Source: Cryptomeria japonica
Taxonomy: Eukaryota > Streptophyta > Pinopsida > Cupressales > Cupressaceae
Direction: 5' to 3'
DNA length: 64,000 nucleotides
Assembly: GCF_030272615.1 (NCBI RefSeq)
Contig: NC_081412.1
Coordinates: 688,886,083 to 688,950,082, forward strand
Shown piece by piece: positions 23,050 through 36,267 of the stretch. The notes beneath the pieces were generated by a model. That model saw only the letters and a list, made by a program, of their open reading frames with translations. It searched no databases and was not told the DNA's origin. Position 1 is the stretch's first letter. The number at the start of each line of letters is the position of its first letter. A program made the translations under genes and the position numbers.

Positions 23050-25432
23050 CAATCAGACTTTTGGGAACCTTTTTCTTAGTATTTCATTCATATTGGCCTC
23101 AAAACCTCACCTTATAGCTTTGAGATTTACCTAAGTGTCTAGTATTTGTCACTCTTTCGATATGTCAAACTTTCCCTTATATGCCTACCTCCCTCATGTA
23201 ACCCTCATCTCTTAAGTCCAAAGTGTTATTTTCCTATTTTTTTTGTTGGGCTTCATCTATCAAATTTTCCTTTCCCTTCATACCCTCCACTCATCTTATA
23301 GTTCTCTCAATAACTAAAATTTAAAGGGATAAGTTGTTCTAGAATGGCATTGGGCCTCCTAATATTTTAATCCTCTTTTTGGTATGTGTTATGTCATAGT
23401 CCCAATCCCTGATCCATTTCCTATAAATAATCTAATTTTGTGCTGAAATCGTCATGATGTCATTATCTTATCATAACTTTAAAGCTCTTTATCTCTTCCT
23501 CCCTTATTGAACTTGTCATCCTAGCCATGTCTCCTCCTATGAATTGACATCCCAACATTTCCCATATTGAATTTTTTTTGTCTTTCATGTGTTCAAAGTT
23601 TCACTTCCCTCCAACCCCTCACCCCTCATCATTCCAATATTTTAGACTCTTGGGTCTTTTCATCCATCTATTCCTCTTTAGCATGTAGTATAAGTTATTT
23701 TCTATCCTTGAAGTTTAATACTTAGTTAAATATTGCATGTATCCTATTAGAGTTTGGCTTTCAACTTTCCCCTTGTCCATATCCCTTTTCATCCACCCCT
23801 AATGATTTCATGCTTTTCCAAAGCCTTAAAAATCCCGTGTTGAACTTTTTGATCTATCATACTTTCTCACCCCCTTTCCCAAGGTATGCAATTCAATTGT
23901 ATCTTGATTTCTTGATGTCAAATGGTTTGAGAAGGTGAATATTAAAGTCTTTATTAGAACATCATAGTATTTTATGCTCCTTTTCCAAGTTTGATAAGTA
24001 TAATTATAAGTGATGAATCGGTACTCTGGCGATAGCCACAAGGTCACTCTAGATGATGTATTTTCTTTCACCTATCACTTTGTTATGCCATCAATTCCCT
24101 CCAACTACTAGATGTTGATCCAAGGACACTTCATACATATTTTAAATTTATTTTTATGTGAATTAATGGGAGATTTTAATAACATCCATGAGTCTGAAGC
24201 AGTATATGAGACCCAAGAATAGAACACACTCCCAAAAATAGGGCACCAAAGCTTTAAACAATATGCAATCTCCTCTTTAGATCTTCCCTTTAACAATGGA
24301 TTTTGATAAGTGGGTTTGTTATTTTGTCCAACTTTTCATCCTCAAACAAATTGTTCAAATTATATGTTTTAAAAATGTCCTCATATTTGTAGAACCCTAG
24401 GTTAGATTTCATTTCTTGATTGTGATTACCATGGTTTTCGTGCACATTTTCTTATTATTTCACATTATTATTGGTGGATTTAGGCTTAAAACATGATGAG
24501 ACTTTGACAAAAAAAAAAGAATGTCGAGTTATAATTGTAAATATTGTAGGTACTTCATGATTATAAGTCAAAATGCATGTTTCCCCTTGAATGCATCATA
24601 TTGAGGTATATATGCATATTATTTTATTTTTCCAAAAGAGGATAATTTTGTACTAGAAAAGGATGTAGCAAAAAGGACATGCAACAAAACTAGAGGGTTC
24701 CTAGTTCCAAATTTAGGTATTAATTTTTTTTTATTGTGATGATTTGGGTTTATCCCAAATATAATATAAGACATTAATCATTTAAACACATATTTGACCT
24801 TGATTGAGTGCATGTGCATGTTGTACATTTTTTTTGTTTTTTTCTAATTAGTTAGTTATCTAGATGACTACAAAATATGTGTAAAGATTTTGTATGGTAT
24901 CTTTCGAAAGGAATAATGGAAATGTATGGGTATGTTTCTCAATTACTAAGTAGACTCATTTAATAGTTTGCAAGTATCAATAGTTTTTTCTAATTTTATG
25001 TGAACAACCTAGCTTTCTTGTGCATTTTGAAAAGAATAATCTTATGTGATGTCTTGATTAAGGTGTTAGCTTTGTTTTAATTATTGTGCATATTTGACTA
25101 AAATCAAAGAATTTATTGCCAAATTAGATAAATGAATTGATTTGTTACTAGATTTTTCTCCTTGTCATCATCTACATTGTTAAACCACATTTAAACATTT
25201 TTTTTAGTTTTTTTAGTTTTTTTAGTTTTTTTAGTTTTAGTGTGTTCCAATCGTCATGTCTAAATGTCCATAACATCAAAGGGGTCACCTTAAATTACAT
25301 TCATTGATTATTATGTGGTAGTTCGTCTATTTTAACAAATTTTAACAAGATGCTTAACCTTAAGTCTCCTAAAATAGCATATGGGCTCAATGGGACAATT
25401 GAAATAGGGGTGCACTATGTAATGGCTATGAT
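23050..25432. other. No recognisable feature; one 9-bp tandem array
   Basis: AT-rich DNA. A short array of the 9-mer AGTTTTTTT (about four copies) lies at 25203-25240. No coding or structural element is recognised. Confidence 0.5.
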
Positions 25433-25659
25433 TTGTGTCATGGTAATTTTTGTGTTCCTATGATAACATATTATGATACATTAGGGAAAACACATTGGTC
25501 TTGCAAAGCCAAAAGTGAAGGAGACAAATTACACATTTTACCAATCAATCCTAAGTTGCCCAACCAGAACATAGGTTCTATGATACTCTTCCTAGATTTG
25601 ACACACCTAGCACTTGGGAGACTATCCAACCTTAGGAATAGGGTCTATAGCTTAAATCA

Positions 25660-25955
25660 CCAAAAAATTGGTGTCATTGTTGAGGATAAATTGTAATTCT
25701 ATCTTAAGAACCCTGTTAACTTGATTATTTGTAGTTGCACATGTTTGGGTACATCTAGCATCTCATCAATAGATCACCAAAAAATTGGTACCATTATATG
25801 ATTAAATTAGCCATTGAAAGTGATGTTTGAGCCCAAGATGTATCTTAAAACAACTCTATAGTTCTTGTTTGCCAACTTTTTCCTATAGAATTATGTTGGG
25901 TAAGTTTGGCATCCGATCAACTTATGCCAACAAATTGACACCATTGTTGGAGATT
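25660..25955 (+). promoter_or_regulatory. Three decayed gypsy-type PBS-like motifs
   Basis: ATTGGTGTCATTGTTGAGGA (25667-25686), ATTGGTACCATTATATGA (25784-25801) and ATTGACACCATTGTTGGAGA (25934-25953) each follow an A-rich CCAAAAAA/CCAACAAA lead-in. They differ from the Athila/Tat-type PBS (TGGCGCCGTTGCCGGGGA, from memory) mainly by C-to-T or G-to-A changes. A tandem leader of a Ty3/gypsy element is the likely origin. No LTR was delimited upstream. Confidence 0.45.
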
Positions 25956-26067
25956 ATATTCTAGTTTTTTTATTTTAAATATTTTTCTAAATCAAAACAA
26001 GGAAGTCCTCTCATCCAATATTTGAATTACTAGTTGTTAGAAAATATTTTGTCTCTTCCAAGTGAAG

Positions 26068-29000
26068 TGTAATGCCCTGCTAGGAACCTTGAAGGAAAAC
26101 CCACAAACAAGGGTGAAACAATTTTTTTTTAAAGTATAAACACAATAAGTGCATTTACACAACATGCACGATAACACAAGCAGAAGACTTACACCAGAAT
26201 TCCTTAAGGGTTACCAACGAAGAATTAAATTCAAATATAAATTCCACAATTACCATTAATCTACATATCCATCATTAACTCAAGATCACAAGAAGCCATA
26301 AGCAAATAAAGATACACCATTGAAAGATTGAAAGGATACAATATAATTCCACTTCAATAAGCATTTACACATATCATAAAGGAACTGATAAAAACATCCC
26401 ATACATAGGATTATATTGCTCTTCCAATACATAGCTTCTCAATATACATATAAAGTTACAACTTAACCAAAAACAAGGTTACATAAGATCAATATTACAA
26501 TGACCACATAGGTCTCCAAATAACAATAATCTCCAAACATGAGATGAAGCATGAGCCATGAACCACAAGAACACCTGTGAAGCCAATCCTCGCATGAAGG
26601 TACAAGCCCAAACATTCGATGGGAAGTGGCACTACCACCTGACCATGTAATTCCAAAAATGGAATCACCCCACCGTGTTAGGAGATAGTTGAGGACCCTC
26701 AAACAAGCATAAACATGACATGGTCGACAAAACAATATGACTCCATGATAGCACAATATGACTCCACAAAAACCAGGTGACTCAACATCACAAACACACA
26801 AGTGAACCAAATGAGAGAGTGTCATTGCATAGCTTGATGGTTACCTCGGTAGGCTATCCTAGGTCCTGACTCTCTGTCCTGGTAACCTCTCCCGAACCTC
26901 TGGCTCCAACTAAGTCACATGCAGACCCTACCAGTCTTTCGTGAAGACAAGGTGGTCGGTTTTCCATTCCAGGCCTTCTCACAACATTATGAGCCCCGTA
27001 CGAGCACTCACCTATGCGTGAGGTATAATTTTCTTCATTAATGTTTGAGTACTACCCACTTAATCAATTAATTAGATTATCACTTATTATCTAACTTTCA
27101 TAGGAGTACCCTGCTTGAAAGCCACTCTCTCAAAGGACACTAAACAGACAAGGTCACTCCCCGAGGACCCTATGGTGAAACAAACAACCATAACACCACT
27201 ATCAGAAACAAGTGGTCAAACAAGGACATATTGATTCTTGGCTAACCATAAGGCAAAGACACTACATGGTTATGACAACGAAGCCAACATATATCACGTG
27301 GTCAAGGTACCAAATACGCCACCACAAGATGATTGAACCACAGACCAGAAATAACACAATATACACTTGCAAGGACAGCTAATTCACTAAGTCCCCACTT
27401 AGACAATCTTTGAGAATATCAGCATCATAAGAACTTGCAACATCATTGATTGAAAATTAAATAAAACACTCTTTTCCAGCATTCACATCTAATCAGATTC
27501 CAAATCAATATTCCATCAGGAATGAAATTCCACATTAAATATTGAACCGAATTAAACATGAATTCCAAACAAGCATTTTATCCATTTCTAGAATATATCC
27601 AAATTAATCAATTTGAATCTCTAATTCATGCCTTTATTTCCATAGATAAATTTAAAAACCACATAATAAAAATCACATGAAAATTCACCACTTTATTTAA
27701 TGCTAAAACCACTTCACAAAACATAATCACTTTATAAAATTAAATTTATAACACATACCGGTTTGCACCGGTAACGCACAAGGTCAAGTGGTGGCAAAAG
27801 CCAAACCACAGTAGTGCCGCTATCGGGGGCCGCAGGCACTACCTACCGGTAGTATTGTTGTCGACCGGTAGCAAGACTACCGACCGGTAGCGCTGCTGCC
27901 AACCGGTAGTAGGCACTACCATCCGGTAGCACTGCTACCAACCGGTAGCAGTAGCTACCGACTGGTAGTACTGCTACCATCGGTAGCAATAGCTACTGAC
28001 CGGTAGTACTACTACCACGTAGCAGTACTGCCGACCAGTAGTACTGCTACCTGTGGGCAGCAGAGACTACCGACCTGCGTGGTGGGACTAGCCCGCCATG
28101 AGGTGAGGTAAGGTCAACCAAACAAATAAAATACATGCCTCCAAGGCATTAAAATCAACACTCCACCCAATCATTTAAACATGAAAATGATTCAATTCCA
28201 GAACATTTCACGGGCACACACATACACAGTGCCAAATCTAATTTTCAAATGGAAACTTACCAAAAGGCATATGGTGAAATAAAACCCCATAAGAACCCCA
28301 AATCTTGGGCAACTAGATACTAGAAAGCACACAGGAAGCTAAATCTAGTTCATTCTTTCCAAATAGAAGAGGTAAAACAAGAAATTGATTTTCAAGAACA
28401 AACACACAACAAATAAAGAAATGAACCATTTCCTTCCTAAATGCAACCATATGATAAGAGCTTCACAAAACCAACAATATCAGGCATTCTTTCTTCCAAC
28501 CCAAACATTCCACAAGAATCTACAGGCAAATTTGCATTTTTAAACACACAAGAAGAAACTGAAATATTCAAAAATCAAATTTCAAAACAGGAAGAGAACC
28601 TGAAACCTTGAAGCAATAGCAAGCACAGAGATGAAGAATTTCCAATCTTGCAAACCAGGTCGAGTTTCCAGTTCCTGCAAGAAGTTTTCCAGAATTTCTC
28701 TCCAAAAATTACCTTCTTCCTTCTTCCTGTGAATCTTAGGAATAGCATGAAAATTATCTTTTAACCTAAACTTTCTAGGTTAAAAAGTTATTCCATCCAA
28801 TCAGATTTAAATATTTTAAAAATGATAAAGGCAATCAGATTTAGTTTTATCCAAAGAGCAATTCTTTTCCAACAAATTTTAAAAAGGAAAAGTCAAAAGG
28901 AAAAGAAAAAAGAAAAGCTTTTATTTATTTCTATTTCCAAAAATACTTTCTTCCAACATAATCATTTATCATTTAAATGGCTAGGCAATTATTTATTTCC

Positions 29001-29787
29001 TTCCAAAATATATCAATGCACCTTACAAAATAAATAAGCCCTTTAACCATTTAATCTAGCAAATCATTAATTTAATTAAATCAATAATCCCAGAGCATAA
29101 TAATCAACTAATTATGTCAACATAAGATAGCATCATCCATTTAAATAAATGGAAACATACAAAACCAAGAATGATCAAATGACGACTCTCAAATGACCAA
29201 ACCAAGGCACCATGACTCGCAAAATAGCCAGACAGGAAAGACAACCGACTGATAACACTCACACGAGTGTGAATGTGGTCAAACTAGGGTACAACAACTA
29301 TCTCCTCCACTCCCATCAGATATATAAGGCATGCTCAGACTTGTGAAACCAGGTGGAGTCGATACCTCATACCTACCTGGTACTAGTACTTGCAATGTCC
29401 TGCACCAAAGAACCACACATGTATATAGACAAATATATATATACAAACATGACACGCACACCGATGAAGGAGAACCGTGACGTTCCCTATCTCACCAGAG
29501 TGAGTGAAGGATAATCATCCCCTCGCATCCCATACACATGCAAACACGCAAGCAAATAATAACGCATCGCACATATAAGGTAAAAGTGTCAGTCCATGAT
29601 AATGATCCATAAAATAACATTAATCATAAGCACTGAGATACTGCATAGAATCATACATCATAAATCCAGATAAAGCATGAAATAACATTGCATAACATCC
29701 GAATCAATATACAAAAATGTTCCACTGAATAGTCACTGAAGTAAATCAAAATATACAAAAAGAGGCTGATCGAGGAGGGGTACTACA
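26068..29787. mobile_element. Giant solo LTR, 3.72 kb, perfect TSD
   Basis: The sequence starts TGTAATGCCCTG and ends GGGGTACTACA, the canonical TG...CA, flanked by the perfect pentamer TGAAG at 26063-26067 and 29788-29792. No PBS, PPT, protein motif or internal direct repeat is seen, so it is best read as a solo LTR left by recombination between the two LTRs of a large element. Both ends look like starts of plant gypsy LTRs (TGTAATGCCC; minus strand TGTAGTACCCCT), so the strand is not assigned. A TATA-like ATATATAAGG lies at about 29320 on the plus strand. Confidence 0.8.
27838..28075. repeat. ACCGGTAG minisatellite inside the solo LTR
   Basis: About a dozen copies of a CCGGTAG core alternate with CTGCTACC-type half-units, giving a GC-richer patch in AT-rich DNA. 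The two half-units are near reverse complements, so the patch can form many local hairpins. Confidence 0.8.
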
Positions 29788-29792
29788 TGAAG

Positions 29793-31640
29793 AGTGGTGA
29801 CTTTGTTTCAGTCAACCTAATAATCAAAGGTAAATCAATAGACTTTGTGATGGAGAGAATAAGATAACTTAGGTGCTAGCAAGGAGAAAACACAATTCAA
29901 CTAGTACATGCAAATACATCCATCATGAAATTCTTATGGTAAAGGCAAGTCATTGAAACCTACCTATATGATCTTAGAGATTATTTTTGCAAGTAAAACT
30001 AATTGATGTATTGATTTTAGAAATCAACACCTGTATAGGTCTGAGGATTCAAGTAGTAGAAAAATCACAAAATATAAATAAATTTCTAGGTCTAATTGTA
30101 AAGAAAAAAACAATAAGGTTTTTGGTAAAAGGGATATGTATAGATATTGCATTGCGTATGATATTTATGAATATCCCCCTTCTCCAAACACATCATATGG
30201 TTGCAACGATCAACTAGATGAATCACTCAATGAGGACAAAATTGAGACTAACACAAATGGTGATTGTTGAACATAGAGGCTCGATTAAAAAGAACCCATG
30301 TGCTTCTTGGTAGGATGAATATGAATAAACCCTATACTATACAAAATATTTGTATGATTAATATGAATAAAGAAGCATATGATATTAACCAATATCCTTT
30401 TCCTCCCAAGATGTCATGTTGAGAAGAGGTTGAACATGAAAAGGTGTTGTATCATCTTAAACAAGAAGAACAACATCTTACAAGAACTAGGTTGCTTGAA
30501 TCTCAACTTTCCACCTTTAAGAATACAAATGTCCTTTTAGTGAGTAGAGATGAAGATCTTCCTTGTGAAGAGGATTGTTCTTAACACTATGAAGAAGAGG
30601 ATAATCAGTATGATGCATGAAGATATGAAACTAGGAATGGAGATGAATATAGTGATTATAATGCGATTGATATGGGCTTTCAAGATATGCATAGTGTTAA
30701 TGAAGAACCATACGAGTTGCCTACTCACAACACAAAACACAACAAGGAAAACATTTATCTCTCCCTGTAGTATAAGGTACCATGTGGATAGGAAGATCTC
30801 CATTATGAAGATGATGACCCATGTTGTTCACACAACCCAACATTAAATAAAAATTCATATTCAGAACTATCAACATCTATATTTGAAAATAATTGTAGGT
30901 TAGATGATCTTGAGAAATCTACAAGGAATGTGAAATTTTAATCAAGGAATTGCAATCTAATATCATTTTTGTTAATACAAAATGAAATTTTTCTCAATAT
31001 CTTATTATCCCAGTGGACACTCTTTCCAAAAAAACTAGACATATCTTGGATTGATTATGAAATTAAGACATGATAGATGAGGTCTACAACTAGATGCCTA
31101 GGTGTGATGTGTATAATAGAAATAAAGGGAATACACATGTTAGGTTATCTTTATAATTTGTGGAAAATTTTCAATTTGAAGATGAGGACATGTGGATGAG
31201 GGTTTTTGTTAGTTCCTTGTGTGGAAAGCACTTAGGTGGTATGGAAGTTTCCTAGAGAAGTCTTAGACCCTATTGTTCTTTTTAAAGAATTTTAAAACAT
31301 CATATGACAAGAAGGAGAGTCTAGAAGTGAGTTTAGTCATAGGTTTGTGGCTGCCCTTTCAAAGATACCAAACAATTCAGACCTAACACACCTACCTATC
31401 TTGATATGCTCCTTGAGGCCTATGAAACTGGTTTAAGTTCAATACAAGAAGAATTTAATTTGATGAACATGAAACAAGCACACAAATGCCTTGAATTCAT
31501 TGATAGTATTGATAGTGATACGATTGCAATATAATTGTTCTCAAGTATGAAAGTTACTAGAAATGAATAGGCTATTATGGACAATGATGGCATCGATTTA
31601 GCATCAAACAAAAATACAATATCAATTACATTGTGTTAAT
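29793..31640 (+). pseudogene. Decayed Ty3/gypsy-like gag relic
   Basis: No frame is intact. Around 31165-31330 pieces of two frames read EDMWMRVFVSSLCGK, then LRWYGSF, then LFLKNFKTSYDKKES. These resemble the retrotransposon Gag core (L..KA..WY.SL, then F...F...Y). Upstream acidic, Asn/Tyr-rich stretches (for example YEDDDPCC near 30810) fit the variable N-terminal part. Together with the PBS-like motifs at 25660-25955 it may be one element split by the solo LTR at 26068-29787. A different origin is possible. Confidence 0.4.
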
Positions 31641-32449
31641 AGGCGAATAGGTGAAGGTTTTGGTCCATTTGTCTCATACCTCTGTCAAAGCTTCAGAACT
31701 TGCTACTATTGCAGCAACACCACACTCCAATGCAGCATGAAAATTATGAGGAGTATTTGATGTCAATAACTAAAAATAAAACAATTGTTAATCAATTACC
31801 AAAAACTACCAAAAATTGTCTTACAACACCATTAATGAATAAAGGTTACCTTTGTGTAAGTCAATGAACTTCACTATAAGGTGTCTATGTCAAAGGTCTA
31901 GCACCAAATTATTCAACATCCAAAGTGACGTATTGGAAAACCATTCATATAATATTGACTATTCACATGTAGTATAATTGAATTGTTTACTAAATACGTA
32001 CTTGTTGACTCGATGGTGTCATATAAAATGGGGCTATGGGAACATCACATGTAGTAAAAACACTCTGACCCTAGATTTTCATCATAATCATTCTACTAGT
32101 TTAGTTATTCTAACATTTCAAAATAAAATTTAATAAACAAAATTAAATGAACTTGCACAAGATTACCTAGGTATCAATGTAAAATGCCTCATTCAATGAA
32201 GATTTTGTCATGACTATATTCTCTATAGTAGATGGCTAATGTGTAGGTGCATGCTGAATACTATTGGGGTCATATGTATAAAGAGACCAACATGACTGAT
32301 AGTAGTGAGTTGGAACTCGAGGCCTACAAGATTCACCTACATCATCATGTAGTAGAGGTACAATATAGTATATGAGGGTCTTAGTTAGTGAGATAATGGA
32401 CTCTAAGGTATCCACCTCGACATTATCCTTCATAATGAAAGGGATGGTC
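31641..32449. other. No recognisable feature
   Basis: AT-rich. The minus-strand open frame 32523-32236 overlaps the decayed frame described next and is not recognised by itself. Confidence 0.4.
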
Positions 32450-32998
32450 ACATGCTCCACAAAGAGGTCTGCCCAAAGGTCTTGGTGCCAAGTTTGGGTC
32501 GTATTGTGCCCCTGCTCTATCATGTGAGGAGACCCTACCCCTACCCTAGAAATCTAGATAGTCAAAATAGTTTGGGATCTCATTGAGGACAAACTCACAA
32601 TAGAGTTTCCTCAAAAATTATTGAGGCACCTCATGATTATTTCATGGAGGTTGATCAAAAAGCATCCACCACCTATCCTAAAAGTTATTTATTATCCCTT
32701 TGTGGTAGCATCAATGGACAGGGAACCTCTTGCATCCAGGATGTAAAAGTTGATTGGTTCGAGGGTCCATGAAATGTGCACACAAGTCAATTTTGTAAAT
32801 TTTATTTTTCTTTACTTCAACATATGATAACTTGTTTGCATAAAATTGTTTTTGTTCTTCTCTTTAATTAGACCACATATTAATTTTTCTACTCATTGAA
32901 CCTACATGGGTCATGATAGAATGTAGCGAGTCAACAAGGCTTGTCCTATGAGAGGTTGTTGAAACGAGATCTTTAAGCCTATTGACCAACTCCTCAAG
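32450..32998 (-). pseudogene. Decayed reading frame, family unknown
   Basis: One minus-strand frame stays protein-like for about 180 codons from 32998, with several stops, some readable as Q-to-stop or W-to-stop changes. It reads LEELVNRLKDLVSTT, then FYANKLSYVEVKKNKIYK, CAHFMDPRTNQLLHPGCKRF, DRWWMLFDQPP, and RKLYCEFVLNEIPNYFDY. Composition and continuity look like a real former gene or transposon protein, but I do not recognise the family. Aromatic-rich blocks (DRWWMLF, NYFDYLDF) would be good search probes. Confidence 0.4.
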
Positions 32999-33009
32999 TT
33001 TTTTTTTTT

Positions 33010-36000
33010 TTTTCCCCTATAATATTTTCTTGTGTGCCTAGGGGATGTCTATGAATAAAATGAGAGGTTTGTTGTGCTTATTCTTCAAAAGGGTCTTAAC
33101 AAGGAGGTGATGGTGGATTTTCAATTCCTAAAAATTAAAAAAATTCTAAATAAAAAACCTAATTCAATTTAAAATTTAATCAAAATTTGAGAGTAACTAA
33201 TCAGAAATACATACCTCTTTGACCTCTTCAATGATGTGGCAACATTTTGATGATGATCCAACACCTCCAAGAGAAAAAATGTCTTCTTCTTTTGGTTGCA
33301 ATAGAAAAATGTAAAGTAGGGCACAAATTTGGGGTTTTAATTGTGTTTTTATATTTGGTGTGCACCAAAGTAGCTAAGGGGGGCCAAAAAAGTTTTTGGT
33401 GACTTTTTGGTCCCCATCATGGTGCACTCACATGAAGATAATAGGCACAAGATGAAAGTTTATTGAAGAGCTATAAGAACACAGTGGCAACCCTACCTTT
33501 CAAGTAGCTACATAGATTAATTGAAGGGACAATGAGAAAGGGATTATGAAGAAATCATAGAGTAATAATGCAAGTAAGGTATGAGTAGCAATGAATAGAA
33601 AAGACAATGGCAAGTCATGAATAGGGTCATGGTATAAAGACTAAGATGATAACAATGGCAAGACTCAAATTAATTTCCAGCAATATATATAAGAAAAGAG
33701 GACAACATTCTTCATTGAAAGGGAAATCCATATGAAGTTTGACAGTCCACTCATTGTTCTTGTCTTTGTCATGAAGTTTCGAAAAACAAATAGAGAATAA
33801 ATGCTAACATTTAGAGTATAGTGACCATCCCTCAACGAGAGCATGGTCAAACCTAAAGAGTCCACTTTACATACTTAGGTGAAAATTAACACTATATGAT
33901 AGTGTGAGGATAGGTTAGAACTGTAGCGTCCATTGTATACCAATCAAATTACGAAGGCATGAGACAATGATTTCAAACTCATTGCCAAAAAATACAAAGG
34001 AGTTGTATCCAAATGATTACACAAAAATCAAAGGGCAGTTATGATGATGATATGGAATCATGTATTTAAAAGGGCATGACAATGAAGATTGAAGTCAAAT
34101 GAAGAAGTGCATAAAGTGTAGCAAAAGGGAAATTTTGGGCCTCATAAGGGCCATTTTGTTTTGTTTTGACCTACCCAATGGATAAGGATGGGATTGGGAA
34201 AGAGTTCCAAGCTAATTGGAGACTTATTGAGTAGTTTTGAAGAGTTGCTTTAATTATATTTGACCCAAATTAGCTGGGTGAAGTGAAGTCATAATGGAGA
34301 GCAAATTCAGGGGAAATTTAATGAGGTGGACATCAAGAAGAGGGCATCTAGGAGGAGGTTCATGTGTTGTCTAGGTGGTGGAGGAAATTTAGCAGTAGTT
34401 GAAGACCTTTTCTAGCTAATACTAGGTATATAGGGGTAGATTTAGAGGCCTTATCCATAGACAAGTCAAAGAAATAGATTTTTCGTCATCATTACCACTT
34501 TTTGGAGTTGATTTGAAGGCCAAAAAGTTGTAAAAAAGAGTTTGGATGACCAAGAAGATGATTAAGAAAGTAAAGACCTCTTCTTATTTTCATTTAATGT
34601 TCTATGATTATGTAAACAGTTGTTGCTTATCTATAAAGCGCAACTCTTCTATATCTTTTCAGTTAGTTCTTGCTTTGAGTTGCAACGTATTATAGCTTCT
34701 AGCTCTTTCTAGGCAGAAAGTTAAAACTTGTAACCCATTTTTAGTCACTTAGTAATTGTTATAGCATTTTAAATTCAAAATTTTGAAGTAAAAAAGGTAT
34801 CATTTTCAAATTTGTACTGTTGTAAGAAACTCTATTTCTCAATTAAAAGATCCAATTTTGTTTTCACATGGGTTGTTTCATGTTGTGTTGATATTTTTGC
34901 GCACATATTTTCTTGTGTTTTTATGATGGAAACTTCAAAACATGTGTTGAGTAAACACATATGAGTAAAAAAAAATACATTCTTTTGCTAGTTGTAGGTT
35001 GTGAAAACTGATATATGGCTATTTAGTTGTGAAGAATTATCTTTTCCTTCAAAATAGTGATATAGGGAGTCCTATCTACAAAGTGCTTAAGCAAATATTG
35101 TATAAAACCTTAAATTTGTGCAAGTTAAAACTTTTGTTTGAGTCATTGTGAGTTTGAACAATGGGTATAAGTCAAAATACATTAGGTGCATCACCAACAA
35201 CATAGTTTAGTTTCTATTTACAAGCATTTTTTCTCTTTTTCACTGAAATCAATAGTTTTAGAGTTAGTTTTAGGTGAAGTACCAAGGGTGCTAGCCCTTC
35301 AGCCTAGAGGTTTGATCTCACATAAGGTACCCACACCTTGATATCATCGCCATGTTTCAATAGATTGAAACAATCTAAGTTCAACATGGTACAAATTTTA
35401 TTGATAATAGTACAAACAAATGAATCTCTCAAAAGAAAAGAAAAGAAAAGGAGAAAAATGGATAGGAAAAAATCCTCTCCAAAAGAGAGAAATTGAAATA
35501 AATATACCAGTGAAAGAATGATATAAAGAGGACTTGATAGGACTAGGCTCTAAGGACCACTTCTAGAACATAAGTACAATAGGTGTCCCCCTAATAGGAG
35601 AGATAAAATGAGGATATGAATCCCCCTATAAAGAAGTAGCTCTTGTGCTAATGATGAAAACCTAAAGATATAACACGATTCATTGCCTACAATCAAGATT
35701 TTTCCCTTAGGAAGAAAAAAAATTGCTATTGATTGGGGAAGCAATTCCATAAGCTAGATGATTAGGGAATCCAAATCCAAATGATACATGCCTCTAAAAA
35801 CTGCTCAAATATCCACATGTAGGAATGAGATAATGTCAATCTAGAATCCTATGAAGATTGATGTAGAAAAAACTCCAAAGATAATGATGATAGGTCAAAA
35901 ATGTTGATGTGGTTGTCATGAAAGAGGAGATGAATTTACTTAATATAATCCTCCAAATCTACAATCTAAAACTCCACAAAGAAGGATGATATATCAACCA

Positions 36001-36262
36001 GATACTAATCCCAAGTACTTATATATGGAAGATGATGTGATTCTTGTTGCACTAAATAAATAGGGTCCATAGATGTGGTGATTAAATCTAATTAGGAAAA
36101 ATAAAAGATGGAGATTAGGCTAATATGGTATGAGGATTAGGAACATGGTGAAAAGCCTTTCAACCATCAAAACATGCAAGATTTGTGATATACTCAAGAT
36201 CCTCTAGAGTATCACCATCAAAGGATTTGAGTCATTAAGGGGAATGATCTCCAATATGAAAT
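33010..36262. other. No gene; LTR-like promoter stretch possible
   Basis: AT-rich DNA without coding motifs. A TATA-like GGTATATAGGGG at about 34425-34436, and a second CTATAAAGC near 34633, lie in a stretch that reads like a retrotransposon U3/R region. No LTR ends or TSD were found. A short AAAAG array occurs at about 35432-35450. Confidence 0.35.
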
Positions 36263-36267
36263 AGGAT

